Assembly: GCA_944323875.1 (NCBI GenBank)
Contig: CALUUH010000010.1
Coordinates: forward strand, 1 to 57,041
Direction: 5' to 3'
Length of the DNA: 57,041 bases
Origin: Candidatus Gastranaerophilales bacterium
GTDB lineage: Bacteria; Cyanobacteriota; Vampirovibrionia; Gastranaerophilales; Gastranaerophilaceae
The notes beneath the pieces are model-generated. The model saw only the letters and a program-made list of their open reading frames with translations. It did no database searches and was not told the DNA's origin. A program made the translations under genes and the position numbers. Positions 7,077 through 15,719 of the stretch are shown in pieces; position 1 is the stretch's first letter; each line of letters opens with the position of its first letter.

Positions 7077-7778
7077 TTAAAAATGCATTGCATCAATTTG
7101 TTTTAGCATTGATTGAATATCTTTCAACATCTCTGCTTCTATAAATATCAATTCCTGCTTGGTATATGTGTCTTTTTCATATTTAACTTTTGCAAGTTTT
7201 GACAAAACAATTTTGTTGAAAGATAAATAGTCTGCTACACTTTCAATAATGTCAACTGCTCTATATGGTACAGGTCTGTCATGCAGCCTTAAAATCGCTC
7301 TAAATATAACAAGCAGCGTTTTTATTACATTATTCAAAACTTTTTTCATCTCTCTGTCTGATTTGATATTCAACAGAAATTTATTTTTGTATTTTAATAA
7401 AAGCGCCTTCATTTCAGCTTCACATTGCAGACGCAAATAATACTTGTTGATAGCTATGTAAGATACCAGATCTTCACCATAAATAATACGGTGATTGTCT
7501 TTTATATCGGAATATTCAATCGCATAGACATCAAATGATGAAAACCACTCGGCTCTGTTCATAACAACCGGGATTGGATTTTTTGCATTCACCCATTTTT
7601 TTACAGGTGCGGATATTTCATAGAGATTTTCAGCGTTCAAAGTATCTGCAACAATCATAAGATTAAGATTGTTTTTAGCATCTTCAACATTGGCCTGTGA
7701 CCCGAATGCGATTATTGACACAAGATTATCACCGAGCTTATCTTTTAATTCTTCAACAAATTTGTCTAAATTTCTCAT
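7077..7778 (-). CDS. Nucleotidyltransferase-fold protein
   Basis: A 233-residue protein with an N-terminal nucleotidyltransferase (Pol-beta-like) signature: FGSQANVEDAKNNLNLMIV around residues 25-43 corresponds to the GSxx...D/E motif, although the second acidic position reads NLNL, so catalysis is uncertain. The C-terminal half is helical with many Lys, like HEPN/KNTase-linked helical domains. A ribosome site GAGG precedes the ATG. It lies 44 nt downstream of the TPM-domain gene on the same strand and is probably co-transcribed with it. Confidence 0.7.
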   Translation of the reverse strand: MRNLDKFVEELKDKLGDNLVSIIAFGSQANVEDAKNNLNLMIVADTLNAENLYEISAPVKKWVNAKNPIPVVMNRAEWFSSFDVYAIEYSDIKDNHRIIYGEDLVSYIAINKYYLRLQCEAEMKALLLKYKNKFLLNIKSDREMKKVLNNVIKTLLVIFRAILRLHDRPVPYRAVDIIESVADYLSFNKIVLSKLAKVKYEKDTYTKQELIFIEAEMLKDIQSMLKQIDAMHF

Positions 7779-7822
7779 TTTTGAACCTCATCATAGATTT
7801 GGATATATCTTTATAATACGAC

Positions 7823-8509
7823 TTACCAGCTGCCGGAACATCCGCTTCCGCCGAACCCGCCGCCTCCGCCAAAGCCGCCGAAACTTCCGGAGCGCCTTCT
7901 ACCGCCGCCAAACATTGCGCCAAGTAACAGAAATGCATAAGCCCAGCCCGGAATTTTTTCATCACTAGATGAATTTTGAGAGGATGCGCCTAAGGCCGGA
8001 GGACATTTACCCTGCATAGTTATTTTTACACCTTCAGCATTTGCTACTGTTTGGGCTAAGACATAAGCTCCGCGGGTAATGCCGTTTTGATAGTCGCTTT
8101 TTTTGTAATAAGGAATAATATCGTTATCTCTAATATTTTCCAATGTTTTAATACTTATTTTATCTTCCAGCCCGAGCCCGAGTTCTATTCTCAGCCTGCG
8201 TTCGCCTAACGCAGTCAGAAAAACCATGCCGTTGTTTTTGCCAACCGCTCCGAGTTTATAAGAACGTCCGATATCAAGGGCTACTTCTTCAACAGTTTTT
8301 CCGTTCAAAGAAGGAAGCGTAACAACTGCGATATCTGCACCGGATTTTTTTTGCAAATCCAGTAAAGTCATGTTCAAATCCTTCTTAATTTCCGGTGATA
8401 ACAGATTTGCTTCATCTGCAATAAATCCGTTAAAATGCAATTCAATAGCGTTAGCACAGTTGCTAAGCAGGATTAAACTAATAATTAATAACCAACTCTT
8501 CTTTAACAT
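7823..8509 (-). CDS. TPM domain membrane protein (YgcG-like)
   Basis: A 228-residue envelope protein: signal peptide (residues 1-21, ending ANA), TPM/Psb32-type domain at about 28-170 (FIADEANLLSPEIKKDL, SGADIAVVTLPSLNG, NNGMVFLTALGERRLRIELG), one transmembrane segment near 190-205, and a Gly-rich tail with GSGCSGSW. TPM proteins of this layout occur widely and in phototrophs are linked to photosystem repair, but this host role is unknown. The start is probably leaderless: TGATAATAT ends 6 nt before the ATG and there is no Shine-Dalgarno. Confidence 0.88.
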   Translation of the reverse strand: MLKKSWLLIISLILLSNCANAIELHFNGFIADEANLLSPEIKKDLNMTLLDLQKKSGADIAVVTLPSLNGKTVEEVALDIGRSYKLGAVGKNNGMVFLTALGERRLRIELGLGLEDKISIKTLENIRDNDIIPYYKKSDYQNGITRGAYVLAQTVANAEGVKITMQGKCPPALGASSQNSSSDEKIPGWAYAFLLLGAMFGGGRRRSGSFGGFGGGGGFGGSGCSGSW

Positions 8510-8524
8510 AGTTTCATATTATCA
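8510..8524 (-). promoter_or_regulatory. Leaderless-type promoter of the TPM gene
   Basis: Minus strand TGA-TAATAT (extended -10, 8516-8524), then 6 nt (GAAACT), then ATG at 8509. No ribosome-binding sequence in between. Confidence 0.6.
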
Positions 8525-8551
8525 CTTTAATATATACTTTGTCAATAATTA

Positions 8552-8785
8552 TTACTTATTAACTTTTGAGTGGCTAAAATGCGCCATCAGTTTTCCAAAT
8601 CCATTGCGCATTTTAATAAAAGCATTTGCCTGCGGCTGCTTTTCTTTAGAAACGAATTTGTCCGCCACATTTGTATTTTTAGGCAAATCTTTAGCGTAAA
8701 TTTTCGGAGCTTCAACTCTCATAGTACGTATTGCAGAACCTATTGTTGAGACAGGATTGTCAGATATACCAAATATTTTTCCCAT
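8552..8785 (-). CDS. Small hypothetical protein
   Basis: A 77-residue basic protein starting MGKIFGISDNPVSTIG, with no recognised domain. Two ATGs are available; GGGAG lies 7 nt before the second (8785) but only 1 nt before the first (8791), so the second is chosen. It stands alone between the TPM gene and tRNA-Cys. The composition (many Lys, Ala, Asn) suggests a soluble cytoplasmic protein. Confidence 0.6.
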   Translation of the reverse strand: MGKIFGISDNPVSTIGSAIRTMRVEAPKIYAKDLPKNTNVADKFVSKEKQPQANAFIKMRNGFGKLMAHFSHSKVNK

Positions 8786-8813
8786 AACCATTCTCCCAAA
8801 TAACTAATAAAAA

Positions 8814-8885
8814 AGGCGACACCCGGATTCGAACCGGGGGATAAAAGCTTTGCAGGCTTCTGCCTTACCACTTGGCCATGTCGCC
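8814..8885 (-). tRNA. tRNA-Cys (anticodon GCA)
   Basis: Minus-strand cloverleaf: acceptor GGCGACA/TGTCGCC, anticodon stem GAAGC/GCTTT with loop CTGCAAA (anticodon GCA), T arm CCCGG/CCGGG with TTCGAAT. The discriminator is U73, as expected for Cys; CCA is not encoded. Confidence 0.95.
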
Positions 8886-8933
8886 TCACCTGTTTCTTTA
8901 TAATACGAAACACAAAATATAATGTCAAGATGA

Positions 8934-9152
8934 TTATTCAAAATCAAACAGTACCCTAATAGGTAAATCAAGAGCATTAGAAAGTTTTATCAGGGTTTTG
9001 AGCCCCGGTTTATTTATATTAACCTCAATTTTACCGAGATAATCAAGGCTAATACCGCTTTTTTCAGCAAGTTTTTCCTGGGTAAGATGAGCGGCTTCCC
9101 GCAAATGCTTAATCCGCCTGCCTAACTTTTGATACAATTCATTTTCATCCAT
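8934..9152 (-). CDS. XRE-family transcriptional regulator
   Basis: A 72-residue protein consisting almost only of a Cro/C1-type helix-turn-helix (IKHLREAAHLTQEKLAEKS, recognition helix SLDYLGKIE). Proteins this short usually act as dimeric repressors. The upstream region carries TTACTGGA half-sites, one overlapping its own -10, so autorepression and control of the divergent pilin gene are likely. The start looks leaderless: TAAGAT, 6 nt, ATG. Confidence 0.9.
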   Translation of the reverse strand: MDENELYQKLGRRIKHLREAAHLTQEKLAEKSGISLDYLGKIEVNINKPGLKTLIKLSNALDLPIRVLFDFE

Positions 9153-9164
9153 TTGACAATCTTA
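9153..9164 (-). promoter_or_regulatory. Leaderless-type promoter of the XRE gene
   Basis: Minus strand TAAGAT (9159-9164), 6 nt (TGTCAA), ATG. The -10 overlaps the TCCAGTAA half-site at 9162-9169. On the plus strand the spacer reads TTGACA (9153-9158), a possible -35 for the pilin gene. Confidence 0.5.
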
Positions 9165-9205
9165 CTGGATATAACTGCATAATTTTACTGGATTTTTTCC
9201 AGTAA
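9162..9205. promoter_or_regulatory. Probable XRE operator
   Basis: An inverted repeat TTACTGGA (9185-9192) / TCCAGTAA (9198-9205) with a 5-bp spacer, plus a third half-site at 9162-9169. It sits between divergent genes: the XRE regulator and the pilin-like gene. Confidence 0.65.
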
Positions 9206-9265
9206 CAACGGAAGGAATAAACATTTATAATCAAAAGGATTATAACATAAGAAAAGGAGCAAAAT

Positions 9266-10288
9266 ATGAAAAAGGCTTTCACATTGGCAGAGGTGCTAAT
9301 TACAATTGTAATAGTTGGTCTAGTGTCAATACTTATAATTTCCTTTATCCCTAATATACAAAAAATAATACGTGCTGAAAAAATTCGTACAGTCAAATAT
9401 AAATTAACACAAGCAACTGAGAAAATGGCAGCAGAAGATTTAATCGGTCCTTATGAAAATACGACAGCTTTTGTTAATGAACTTAAAAAACATTTTAAAA
9501 TAATTAAAATATGTCCAGCTTCCTCATTATCCTCTTGTTGGTCATATAATACTATTAAAGTTAATGAGAACGAAACAATAGATGTTTCTTTTCTGCAAAC
9601 AGGACTTCAATTAAAGATGCAAGCTAACGAAGCAAGTGATTATAGCTCTCCAAATGTTGGCATAGTAACATCTGATGGAACATCAATGATTTTATCATAC
9701 AACACAAAGTGTGAACACTTAAATCCTCTGGAGAATTATCAGTGGTCGACAGAAAATAACAAACCCGTTACTAATGCGACAACAAGTTGTATTGCCGCAA
9801 TATTTGAAATTAACGGAGCCAAAGCACCTAACAAAATTGGAGATGATATAGGGTTATTAAATACAAACGGTCCTGGGTACTCTTGTGTATATGAAGTTAA
9901 TGGTAAATGTTACTCACAGCCATTTATTCCTACTCCAATTACCGCAGAAGAATGTGAGAAAATTAAAGACAATTTAGGGATAAAACGCTGCTGCTATGAG
10001 CATTGTTCCAATGGTGATTACTGGGCCGGTGCGATAAAACAATGTGGTGGCGTTGATAAACTTAATAGCGGAGGTAACGAAAAAACGCTTTTAAATATGT
10101 TTACTAATTATGGACAAGGTCAAACAAAAGATGTATGCTTTTGGGAAAATTATGAAAATACAACAGGTGAATATGCTCAAGGCAGTTACATTTGCAAATA
10201 TACCCCAGACTATAGTTTTTCTTTTGGTTCTAATAATAATTCATCTAGAGGTATTGCAACACACTATGCAATCTGTGAACTAAAGTAA
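9266..10288 (+). CDS. Prepilin-like secreted protein
   Basis: A 340-residue type IV pilin/pseudopilin-like protein with a short leader MKKA, cleavage before FTLAEVLI and a hydrophobic helix up to about residue 27. The body is Cys-rich (CSNGDYWAGAIKQCGG among others) and ends in a lectin-like strand set (HYAICELK), as in the pilin at 1345-2874. A clear AAGGAG ribosome site lies before the ATG. It faces an XRE repressor with an operator in the shared intergenic region. Such proteins would be processed by a PilD-type peptidase and assembled or displayed at the cell surface. Confidence 0.85.
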   Translation: MKKAFTLAEVLITIVIVGLVSILIISFIPNIQKIIRAEKIRTVKYKLTQATEKMAAEDLIGPYENTTAFVNELKKHFKIIKICPASSLSSCWSYNTIKVNENETIDVSFLQTGLQLKMQANEASDYSSPNVGIVTSDGTSMILSYNTKCEHLNPLENYQWSTENNKPVTNATTSCIAAIFEINGAKAPNKIGDDIGLLNTNGPGYSCVYEVNGKCYSQPFIPTPITAEECEKIKDNLGIKRCCYEHCSNGDYWAGAIKQCGGVDKLNSGGNEKTLLNMFTNYGQGQTKDVCFWENYENTTGEYAQGSYICKYTPDYSFSFGSNNNSSRGIATHYAICELK

Positions 10289-10318
10289 TATATACAAGAC
10301 ATTGAAACCACACAACAA

Positions 10319-10353
10319 ATAATGCTGCGAGATTACTAATTCCGCAGCATTAT
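10319..10353 (+). terminator. Hairpin terminator after the pilin-like gene
   Basis: ATAATGCTGCG and CGCAGCATTAT form an 11-bp stem in the gap between convergent genes; it can serve both directions. T-tracts are weak. Confidence 0.6.
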
Positions 10354-10426
10354 CTTTACTTAATTGCCTGCCTGACAACTACCAAAAGAATTAATTAAAT
10401 ATTTTATCTTTCAGTAGAAGCTTGTC

Positions 10427-11671
10427 TTATGAAAAAGTAAATCCGTCAGCTTTCATTCTGTCTATAACTTCTTGCAATTGTTCGTCACTGCATACATAAG
10501 ACAATCTGAAAAATCCTTCGCCATGAGTTCCAAATGCATTGCCCGGAACAAGAACAATACCGGATGTTTTCAATAAATCTTCGCAAAATTCAAATGCTGA
10601 TTTGTATCTTGGCGGAATTGGCAGCCAGAGATAAAATGTTGTGTGCGGAATTTTATTCTCATCAATTGGCCAGCCAAGTTCTTTAAAACCTTTTACCATA
10701 ATTGCCTGTTTGCGTTTGTAACCTTCGTTACCGGCTTTAATATAGTCATCGCCTTCTTTTGAGTTAAGTATTTCAGCACAAGCCTTTTGCAGCGCTTTGA
10801 ATATACCGTTGTCGATAGTTGATTTCGCTTTGCCAAAACGCTGAACAATTTCGCTGTTGCCGCAAACCCAGCCTAAACGCCAGCCGGTTACGGCATAAGG
10901 TTTAGAAAAACTGTAAAATTCCACGGCAATGTCCTTTGCGCCCTCAAGTTCAAATACACTGAACGGTTTTTCGTTTTCATCAAAATATAAATCACAATAT
11001 GCTGCATCTGATATAAGAAGAATTTCATGTTTTTTACAAAAATCAATTACTTTTCTTACATAATCTTTTGTAGTTGTTGCACCTAACGGGTTATTCGGGA
11101 AGTTTAATATCATTGCTTTTACATTTTCCGGTTTGTAACCGTCTTTGATTAAATTATCCCAGACTTCATCCATATCCGGTTTGTAGTCATTTTCATAAGT
11201 CAGCGGTATCGGGTAAGATTTTCCGCCGGAACATTTTACAAACTCAAGATATGATGCATACCCGGGATCGGGCACAAGGATTACATCCTTTTCTTTTTCT
11301 TCTTTTTTCGGAGTTATCAATGTTCTGATTAAATTTGCAATACCTTCTTTTGAGCCGACAAGTGAAAAAATCTCTGTTTCCGGATTCATATCAACGCCAA
11401 AACGGTTTTTCATACGCAATGCAACAGCGTCTCTAAAATATTTCTCACCTTTAGGCGTTGAATACATGTGAATGCCGTCCTCATCCAGAATTTCTTTAAG
11501 TCTGTCGATTAAACACTTTGGCGGATTAGCTGTCGGAGCGCCCATTGATAATGAAATAGGAGCACGGTTTTTAGCCTTTAATTCCGGTGTAAGCTTTGCG
11601 GTTTCTTCTTTTAGTTTAAACATTATATATGTGTCTAAAGACATTACGTCATCGTTAAATAAATTTCTCAT
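10427..11671 (-). CDS. Class I/II aminotransferase, probably LL-diaminopimelate aminotransferase-like
   Basis: A 414-residue fold-type I PLP enzyme. Visible motifs: MYSTPKGEKYFRDAVA, NFPNNPLGATT, SDAAYCDLYF, and the PLP lysine in YSFSKPYAVTGWRLGW. Length and the MYSTPKG motif fit DapL-type enzymes that make LL-diaminopimelate directly from tetrahydrodipicolinate and glutamate, as in Cyanobacteria, but alanine or aspartate aminotransferase activity cannot be excluded. It is the last gene of mlaE-mlaF-aminotransferase, 21 nt behind mlaF, so it may be co-transcribed by position rather than function. Confidence 0.85.
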   Translation of the reverse strand: MRNLFNDDVMSLDTYIMFKLKEETAKLTPELKAKNRAPISLSMGAPTANPPKCLIDRLKEILDEDGIHMYSTPKGEKYFRDAVALRMKNRFGVDMNPETEIFSLVGSKEGIANLIRTLITPKKEEKEKDVILVPDPGYASYLEFVKCSGGKSYPIPLTYENDYKPDMDEVWDNLIKDGYKPENVKAMILNFPNNPLGATTTKDYVRKVIDFCKKHEILLISDAAYCDLYFDENEKPFSVFELEGAKDIAVEFYSFSKPYAVTGWRLGWVCGNSEIVQRFGKAKSTIDNGIFKALQKACAEILNSKEGDDYIKAGNEGYKRKQAIMVKGFKELGWPIDENKIPHTTFYLWLPIPPRYKSAFEFCEDLLKTSGIVLVPGNAFGTHGEGFFRLSYVCSDEQLQEVIDRMKADGFTFS

Positions 11672-11692
11672 CTTTTTATCCTTCCTAATAAT

Positions 11693-12412
11693 TTATGCCA
11701 TCATTTTCATCGGGCCTTCAAGAGAGGCGGTGACAAACTGTTTAGTATAATCATTATCTTGTCTTAGCATATCCTCAGGAGTCCCTTCAAAAACTATTTT
11801 GCCGTCATACAGCATAACAACTCTGTCCGCAGTTCTTGTAATAGTTGACATCTGGTGAGTGACAACAATAGAGGCGGCCTGAGTTTCTTCCTTGAGCCTT
11901 ACAATATAATCTTCTATCAATGTAGACGAAATAGGATCCAGCCCTGATGTCGGTTCATCATATAGAATAGTGTTAGGCCCGGTCACTATGGCTCGGGCAA
12001 AACTTACACGTTTTTGCATACCGCCGGACAATTCTGACGGAAACATTTGTTCTATACCTTTAAGACCGACGAGTGCAAGTTTTTCCGTGACAATTTTTTT
12101 AATCTCGTCTTCTGTATACTTGTTTCTTAAATCACGTCTCTCGTGGAGGGCAAATGCTATATTGTCTGCAATATTTAAAGAATCAAACAGTGCAGAGTAT
12201 TGGAATACCATTGCGATATCTCCTTCTGATGTTATTATTTCGCCGCTGTCAGGTTTGATAAGTCCGCAGATAAGTTTCAGTATAGTACTTTTTCCGGAAC
12301 CGCTAAAACCGACAATCGCAAGCGTTTCTCCGTTATTAACCTTGAAAGAAACATCGTTGATAACGGTTTTATCACCAAAAGCTTTTATTAAATTTTTAAC
12401 TTCAATACTCAT
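11693..12412 (-). CDS. mlaF: ABC transporter ATP-binding protein, MlaF-like
   Basis: Cytoplasmic ATPase of a Mla-type phospholipid transporter. 239 residues with Walker A GFSGSGKST (Lys41), signature LSGGMQKRVSFARA, Walker B TILYDEPTSGLDP and H-loop VVTHQ. The GMQKR form of the signature is typical of the MlaF/Mkl branch. It follows mlaE by 23 nt. No MlaD/MCE substrate-binding protein is encoded nearby, so the periplasmic partner must lie elsewhere. Confidence 0.9.
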   Translation of the reverse strand: MSIEVKNLIKAFGDKTVINDVSFKVNNGETLAIVGFSGSGKSTILKLICGLIKPDSGEIITSEGDIAMVFQYSALFDSLNIADNIAFALHERRDLRNKYTEDEIKKIVTEKLALVGLKGIEQMFPSELSGGMQKRVSFARAIVTGPNTILYDEPTSGLDPISSTLIEDYIVRLKEETQAASIVVTHQMSTITRTADRVVMLYDGKIVFEGTPEDMLRQDNDYTKQFVTASLEGPMKMMA

Positions 12413-12435
12413 TTTTACACCTTATTATACACGGA

Positions 12436-13245
12436 TTAGAAGAAAAAAGCTATAGCAAAAATCATATCTAAAATTACAATAGCGACAAAAGACCATACCA
12501 CGGCTTTTGTTGTGGCAAGCCCGACTCCTTTGGCGCCTCCTGTTGCGTAATAACCGCAAGAACAACTGATAAGTGCGATTACGCCGCCAAAAACAAAGGC
12601 TTTAAGTAAGCTTACCCAGAGATCTTTCATATAAATGCCCAGCCACATAGAATCGAAAAAGGCACGGAAGCTTAAATCGGCCGAAAGTTTAGAGGTTACA
12701 GCACCTGCAAGAACACCTACTGTTGATGCAATTATTGTAACAAACGGCATCATGATAAAACCTGATAACACACGCGGAACAAACAGATAGCAAATAGGGT
12801 TGACCTTCAAGACTTTAATTGCATCAATTTGTTCGGTAACCCGCATTGTCGCAATCTCAGAGGCCATAGACGAGCCGATCATGGATATGAGTGCAAATCC
12901 TGACATAATAACCCCTACTTCTCTTACAATAAGAATTGTCATAAGCATTCCGACAAAATTGCCGCCGCCCTGCTTAACCATTTCCAGAGCAACCTGAGAT
13001 GCTACAATTATTGAAGTCATTCCGACAATAGAAAGTGTTATCGGAAGTGAAGTTACACCGAAACGATGACATTGCTCAATAAGTTCTTTCTTACTGATTT
13101 GCCGCTTGAGTACACACCGAAAAAATTCAATACCGTTTTCAGTAATTTTACCGAGAGTATCCAAAAAATCTTCGCAGGTTTCTAAAATACCAGTAAAAAT
13201 CTTATATGTAGCGGATTGCTTAAAATATTTGGTGAGGTTACTCAT
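12436..13245 (-). CDS. mlaE: ABC transporter permease, MlaE family
   Basis: 269-residue inner-membrane permease with an amphipathic N-terminal segment (about 1-50) and five or so transmembrane helices; conserved blocks VGMTSIIVASQVALEM, GSSMASEIATMRVTEQIDA (the EIATMRVTEQIDAL-type motif) and the C-terminal GVGLATTKAVV. Partners MlaF in phospholipid or sterol-type transport between membranes. The start at 13245 is preceded by TGATATACT ending exactly 6 nt upstream and no Shine-Dalgarno, so translation is probably leaderless. Confidence 0.92.
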   Translation of the reverse strand: MSNLTKYFKQSATYKIFTGILETCEDFLDTLGKITENGIEFFRCVLKRQISKKELIEQCHRFGVTSLPITLSIVGMTSIIVASQVALEMVKQGGGNFVGMLMTILIVREVGVIMSGFALISMIGSSMASEIATMRVTEQIDAIKVLKVNPICYLFVPRVLSGFIMMPFVTIIASTVGVLAGAVTSKLSADLSFRAFFDSMWLGIYMKDLWVSLLKAFVFGGVIALISCSCGYYATGGAKGVGLATTKAVVWSFVAIVILDMIFAIAFFF

Positions 13246-13260
13246 AAAATGAGTATATCA
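13246..13260 (-). promoter_or_regulatory. Leaderless-type promoter of mlaE
   Basis: Minus strand TGA-TATACT (13252-13260), 6 nt (CATTTT), then ATG at 13245. Confidence 0.65.
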
Positions 13261-13334
13261 CAGATGTTCTATTAAGTCTAGAGCTTTACAACTACACCTT
13301 AGAAAATCACTGACTAATAAATTCAGTCTATCTA

Positions 13335-14036
13335 TTAAATTCCGACACTCAGTCCTGCACAAATATTTATCCCCTGACCTGTTATTCCTTTTGCATCATC
13401 AGAAATAAGATATCTGCAAAGTTTTGCCACTTCTTCCGGCTTTACAAAGCGTCTTTGCGGAATACATTCCAAAATCTCATCTTTTGAAAATTCACTGTCT
13501 TCTATTGAAGCATTCCCTAAATCTGTGTCAACCCAACCAGGATTTATGGTGTTAACCGTTATATTATACTCTGCAAGTTCCAATGCCAGAGCCTTAGTCA
13601 GCCCCAGAAGCCCTGCTTTGCTTGCTGAATACAAACTCGCATTGGCTTCCCCCATTACGCCTGATATAGAGCCGATATTGATTATGCGTCCCCATTTTTG
13701 TTCTTTCATATATTTGACAGCTTTACTTATCAAATATGTCGGGGCAATGAGATTTGTCTGATAAATTTTTTGAATATCTTCTACGCTCACAGACTCTATA
13801 TTTTTATACAAATATTCTCCGGCATTATTGATAAGTACGTCGATTTGTTTTTCTTCTATAAATTGAACAAGGTTGTTTATATCTTTTGACAAATCGCATA
13901 CACAAAATCCTTTTGCGTTGCAGGCAATCAGGGCATTTTCATTGCGTCCGGTAATGAACAAATTTCCAGAAGTTTTTAATTCTTCTGCTATAGCTTTGCC
14001 TATACCTTTTGAAGCGCCTGTTACAAGTATATTCAT
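13335..14036 (-). CDS. Short-chain dehydrogenase/reductase
   Basis: A 233-residue classical SDR: TGASKGIG nucleotide-binding motif (residues 6-13), NNAGEY at 70-75, catalytic Ser123, Tyr136 and Lys140 (YSASK), and PGWVDTDLG. It resembles FabG-like NAD(P)H oxidoreductases, but its place downstream of tcdA rather than among fatty-acid genes leaves the substrate open. Its ATG directly follows the TAA of tcdA (TAAATG), so the two are translationally coupled. Confidence 0.85.
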   Translation of the reverse strand: MNILVTGASKGIGKAIAEELKTSGNLFITGRNENALIACNAKGFCVCDLSKDINNLVQFIEEKQIDVLINNAGEYLYKNIESVSVEDIQKIYQTNLIAPTYLISKAVKYMKEQKWGRIINIGSISGVMGEANASLYSASKAGLLGLTKALALELAEYNITVNTINPGWVDTDLGNASIEDSEFSKDEILECIPQRRFVKPEEVAKLCRYLISDDAKGITGQGINICAGLSVGI

Positions 14037-14795
14037 TTATTCACCTTTATCTATAATTTCTTTCACAATATAGTATGCCATAAAAATTCCTGCACAGCTT
14101 GCCACAAACGGTGTTGATGCAGGCGTAATTTTGCTGAAAATTATTTCTTCACCTGATTTAGTATAAACTTTTTCTTCGCCTGAGATTTTTTCTGTGCAAA
14201 ATGGTTTTTCACTGCTGGCAACGACCGTAATTCCGCTTTCAATTCCGCGTTTTTTAAGTTGATATAGAATATTTGATATAAAAGGTGCATTTTTGTTTTT
14301 AATATCTTTGATATCACATATATAAAGCTTTGTCGGGTCAAGCCTATTGCCTGCTCCCATTGAACTTATAACCGGAATTTCATTTGTAAAGCAATTTTCT
14401 AACAGTGCAATTTTGGAACGCATTGTATCAATTGCGTCAGCAACATAATCAATATTTTGCGGCAGTTGTAATTTTTCGGTATAAAAATCATCAACCACAT
14501 TTATTTTTATTTCGGGGTTTATGTCCCTGAGTCTGGCCGCAAAAAGTTCTGCTTTGCTTTGTCCGACAGTTGAATGCAGTGCCACAATCTGACGGTTGAT
14601 ATTGGAGGAGGAAACTTTGTCAAAATCAACAATAGTAAGTTCTCCTATTCCTGCGCGCGCAAGTGTTTCCACACAAAAACCGCCGACACCTCCAAGCCCG
14701 TATACAGCTATATGTTTGCCGGCAAGTAATTTTTGTTTTTCTTTTCCCCAAAAAAGTTCGTTGCGGGAAAATATATCTTCAAAAGAACTTTTCAC
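14037..14795 (-). CDS. tcdA: tRNA threonylcarbamoyladenosine dehydratase
   Basis: A 252-residue E1-like ATP-dependent enzyme that cyclises t6A37 to ct6A in tRNAs reading ANN codons. Motifs: GLGGVGGFCVETLARAGIG (ATP-binding Rossmann loop), DFDKVSSSNINRQ, and VADAIDTMRSK. Start codon is GTG with AAGGAG 5-6 nt upstream. It lies 9 nt downstream of secG, so it is in the nrtR-like/secG/tcdA/SDR run. Confidence 0.9.
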   Translation of the reverse strand: MKSSFEDIFSRNELFWGKEKQKLLAGKHIAVYGLGGVGGFCVETLARAGIGELTIVDFDKVSSSNINRQIVALHSTVGQSKAELFAARLRDINPEIKINVVDDFYTEKLQLPQNIDYVADAIDTMRSKIALLENCFTNEIPVISSMGAGNRLDPTKLYICDIKDIKNKNAPFISNILYQLKKRGIESGITVVASSEKPFCTEKISGEEKVYTKSGEEIIFSKITPASTPFVASCAGIFMAYYIVKEIIDKGE

Positions 14796-14804
14796 AAGTT
14801 CTCC

Positions 14805-15029
14805 TTATTTTACAATTCCGTATCCCAGAAGGAATGTGCAGACCAGAAATATTGCAGCGATTATGCCTGTTAATTTGTTAAGACCTTTTTCTGCACTTTT
14901 TTGTGACGCAAATACATGAGAGGCGCCGCCCATCCCTGCTATTCCGTCGCCTTTCGGGGAATGCAGCAATATCAGCACAATCAGTAATATTGCGGAAATT
15001 ATTTGTATAGTCCAAATAAAAGTAACCAT
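14805..15029 (-). CDS. secG: Preprotein translocase subunit SecG
   Basis: A 74-residue two-helix membrane protein, the accessory subunit of SecYEG. Helix 1 (about 5-25), a conserved loop LLHSPKGDGIAGMGGAS, and helix 2 (about 52-72). The SPKGDG form of the loop is the one I know from cyanobacterial SecG, which supports the proposed affiliation. AAGGAG precedes the ATG; the upstream NrtR-like gene ends 3 nt away. Confidence 0.95.
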   Translation of the reverse strand: MVTFIWTIQIISAILLIVLILLHSPKGDGIAGMGGASHVFASQKSAEKGLNKLTGIIAAIFLVCTFLLGYGIVK

Positions 15030-15032
15030 GGT

Positions 15033-15719
15033 TTATTTTTTCTCCTTGTTTTTTGAAATAAAATGGGCACGTTTTGAATTAAGTGTTATGTTTTCAAAAG
15101 TATAAAGCCTTGCCGGACGTTTGGAAGAAGATTTGGTAAACTCATTTAATTCAATAAGTCCGTCAGTTGAAAGGGCTTTTTTTCTGAAATTACGTTTATC
15201 AAGCTTTTTGCCCATAATAAGCTCATAAGATTTTTGCATTTCAGTCAGTGTAAATTTTTCGTTCAAGAGCTGATAAGCCACAGGACAAATTTCTAATCTT
15301 TCGCGTGTCCTTTTCAGCGAGTATTCAATAATTTCTTTGTGGTCGAAAGCCAGAGGCGGCAGGTCTGAAACCTTATGCCAGCCAATTTCCGGAGATGTGT
15401 TAATTTTGATATCTTCTGCTCTAACTAACGCAAAATATGCACAGGTTATAACCCTTGAATTAGGGTGGCGGAGCGGATCTCCGAATGTATACAATTGTTC
15501 AAGATAAATGTTATCAACGTCAGTACGTTCTTTTAATACGCGTAACGCCGCCTGATCAAGATTTTCGGATAATCTCACGTATCCGCCGGGTATTGCCCAT
15601 TTATCTTTAAACGGTTCATTCATACGTTTAACAAGCAATACATGCAAGGCGTTATTTTTCAGCGTTAAAATAACTACGTCGACTGTGATTTCGTGTGTTT
15701 TTGTCTCATTAAATATCAT
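15033..15719 (-). CDS. NrtR-like Nudix-domain transcriptional regulator
   Basis: 228 residues: N-terminal Nudix domain (about 10-140) and a C-terminal winged-helix region (about 145-220) with FTLTEMQKSYELIMGKKLDKRNFRK in pieces typical of NrtR/COG4111-type proteins. The Nudix box is degenerate: after GGYVRLSE the helix reads RVLKERTDV where REUxEExGU is expected, so two acidic metal ligands are missing or displaced. NrtR proteins repress NAD-biosynthesis genes and respond to ADP-ribose; such genes are not in this window. An active Nudix hydrolase is less likely. Confidence 0.8.
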   Translation of the reverse strand: MIFNETKTHEITVDVVILTLKNNALHVLLVKRMNEPFKDKWAIPGGYVRLSENLDQAALRVLKERTDVDNIYLEQLYTFGDPLRHPNSRVITCAYFALVRAEDIKINTSPEIGWHKVSDLPPLAFDHKEIIEYSLKRTRERLEICPVAYQLLNEKFTLTEMQKSYELIMGKKLDKRNFRKKALSTDGLIELNEFTKSSSKRPARLYTFENITLNSKRAHFISKNKEKK

